Below, piece after piece: positions 5,782-7,515 of a DNA stretch of 7,515 bases. The DNA comes from an uncultured Eubacteriales bacterium (lineage in GTDB: Bacteria > Bacillota_A > Clostridia > Christensenellales > Aristaeellaceae), in NCBI GenBank assembly GCA_944333375.1, contig CALVKX010000095.1, positions 1 to 7,515 of the forward strand, written 5' to 3'. Position 1 is the stretch's first letter. Each line of letters opens with the position of its first letter. The position numbers and the translations under genes were made by a program. The notes under the pieces are model-generated. The model was not told the DNA's origin, did no database searches, and saw nothing but the letters and a program-made list of their open reading frames with translations.

Positions 5782-6317
5782 TTGGACGAAAACAACAGGG
5801 CTCCATCCCTCCCCTGCGGCGATTGCTGCGGGGAGGATCAACAGGCGCTTCTTTTGCGCATCGGCGCGCTGGCGCGCGAATACCGCGGCCGCGAAGGGTC
5901 GCTGATTCAGGTGCTTCACCTGGCGCAGGGCATTTACGGCTACCTGCCGATCGAGGTGCAGCGCGTGATCGCCGATGGCCTGGAGCTTCCCCTGGCGGAG
6001 GTTTCGGGCGTGGTGAGCTTCTATTCCTTCTTTTCCACCCAGCGCCGCGGCAGGCACACCATCCGCGTGTGCCTGGGCACGGCGTGCTACGTGCGCGGGG
6101 GCAAGCGCATCGTGGAGCGGCTGCAGGAGTTGCTGGGGGTCAGCGTAGGCGATACCACGGCGGACGGCCTGTTCACGCTGGAGGTGGCGCGCTGCATCGG
6201 CGCGTGCGGGCTGGCTCCGGCCATGTCTATCGACGACACGGTCTTTAAGCGCGTCAATCCCGACAACCTGGAGCATATTCTGGCCCAGTACGCCCCCGAA
6301 AAGGAGGGAGAAAGCGT

Positions 6318-6321
<4 letters not shown>
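5782..6321 (+). CDS. nuoE: NuoE-like [2Fe-2S] subunit (HydC/HndA type) of an NADH-linked oxidoreductase
   Basis: A 179-residue cytosolic electron-transfer subunit, read from TTG. It has the NuoE layout: a helical N-terminal part (residues about 20-80, with GYLPIEVQ and the SGVVSFYSFF signature) followed by a thioredoxin-like ferredoxin domain. The [2Fe-2S] ligands are Cys97 and Cys102 (CLGTACYVRG) and Cys138 and Cys142 (CIGACGLAP). Length is normal for the 24-kDa subunit family. It overlaps the NuoF gene by ATGA, so the two are made together and should form a NuoE-NuoF diaphorase module. No membrane complex I genes are visible, and the partner NuoF has the extended hydrogenase-type N terminus. 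A role in an [FeFe] hydrogenase or formate dehydrogenase is therefore more likely than in respiratory complex I. Odd point: a cysteine cluster Cys12-x-x-Cys15-Cys16 precedes the known domain. The nuoE symbol names the family, not a proven complex. Confidence 0.93.

Positions 6322-7515
<1,194 letters not shown>

Overview
The window looks like a high-GC anaerobic Firmicute, probably a gut-type Clostridia. The basis is AGGAGG-type ribosome binding sites, strong TTGACA/TATAAT promoters in AT-rich gaps, a DUF3298-like/NodB polysaccharide deacetylase, and a NuoE/NuoF pair of the kind found with [FeFe] hydrogenases. This placement is inference; there is no rRNA or marker gene to confirm it. I see six protein genes, two of them cut by the window edges. 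I see no tRNA, rRNA, CRISPR array, insertion sequence or phage gene.

Region 1 (1-2926) is a minus-strand catabolic operon read from about 2773 toward 1: a PfkB-family sugar kinase, an HpcH/HpaI class II aldolase, and a D-2-hydroxyacid dehydrogenase that runs off the left edge. Aldolase and dehydrogenase overlap by ATGA. Together they suggest breakdown of a sugar acid or 2-keto-3-deoxy acid: the aldolase yields pyruvate plus an aldehyde, and the dehydrogenase handles a 2-keto/2-hydroxy acid such as hydroxypyruvate/glycerate. The substrate cannot be fixed from sequence. The operon promoter (TTGACA-17-TATACT, minus strand) has a CG-centred operator-like site in its spacer.

Region 2 (2927-4006) is a divergent LacI-family regulator with its own consensus promoter (TTGACA-16-TATAAT). 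A second, related 18-bp site overlaps that promoter, so the regulator probably controls both the kinase operon and itself.

Region 3 (4074-5426) is a convergent, minus-strand, secreted polysaccharide deacetylase with its own promoter. It is probably functionally separate.

Region 4 (5433-5781) is an AT-rich gap holding the divergent promoters of the deacetylase and the next operon, with an inverted repeat and spaced TATTGAT repeats.

Region 5 (5782-7515) is a plus-strand operon: a NuoE-like [2Fe-2S] subunit (TTG start, strong Shine-Dalgarno) overlapping by ATGA a NuoF-like NADH/FMN subunit cut by the right edge. Domain make-up fits the HydC/HydB (HndA/HndC) subunits of a soluble NAD-linked, possibly electron-bifurcating, [FeFe] hydrogenase or formate dehydrogenase. 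The catalytic subunit would lie beyond the window.

Nothing here demands a wholly new system. The points most worth a second look are the unassigned catabolic cassette with an unusual kinase substrate loop, the paired operator sites, the extra cysteines in NuoE/NuoF, and the repeats upstream of nuoE.
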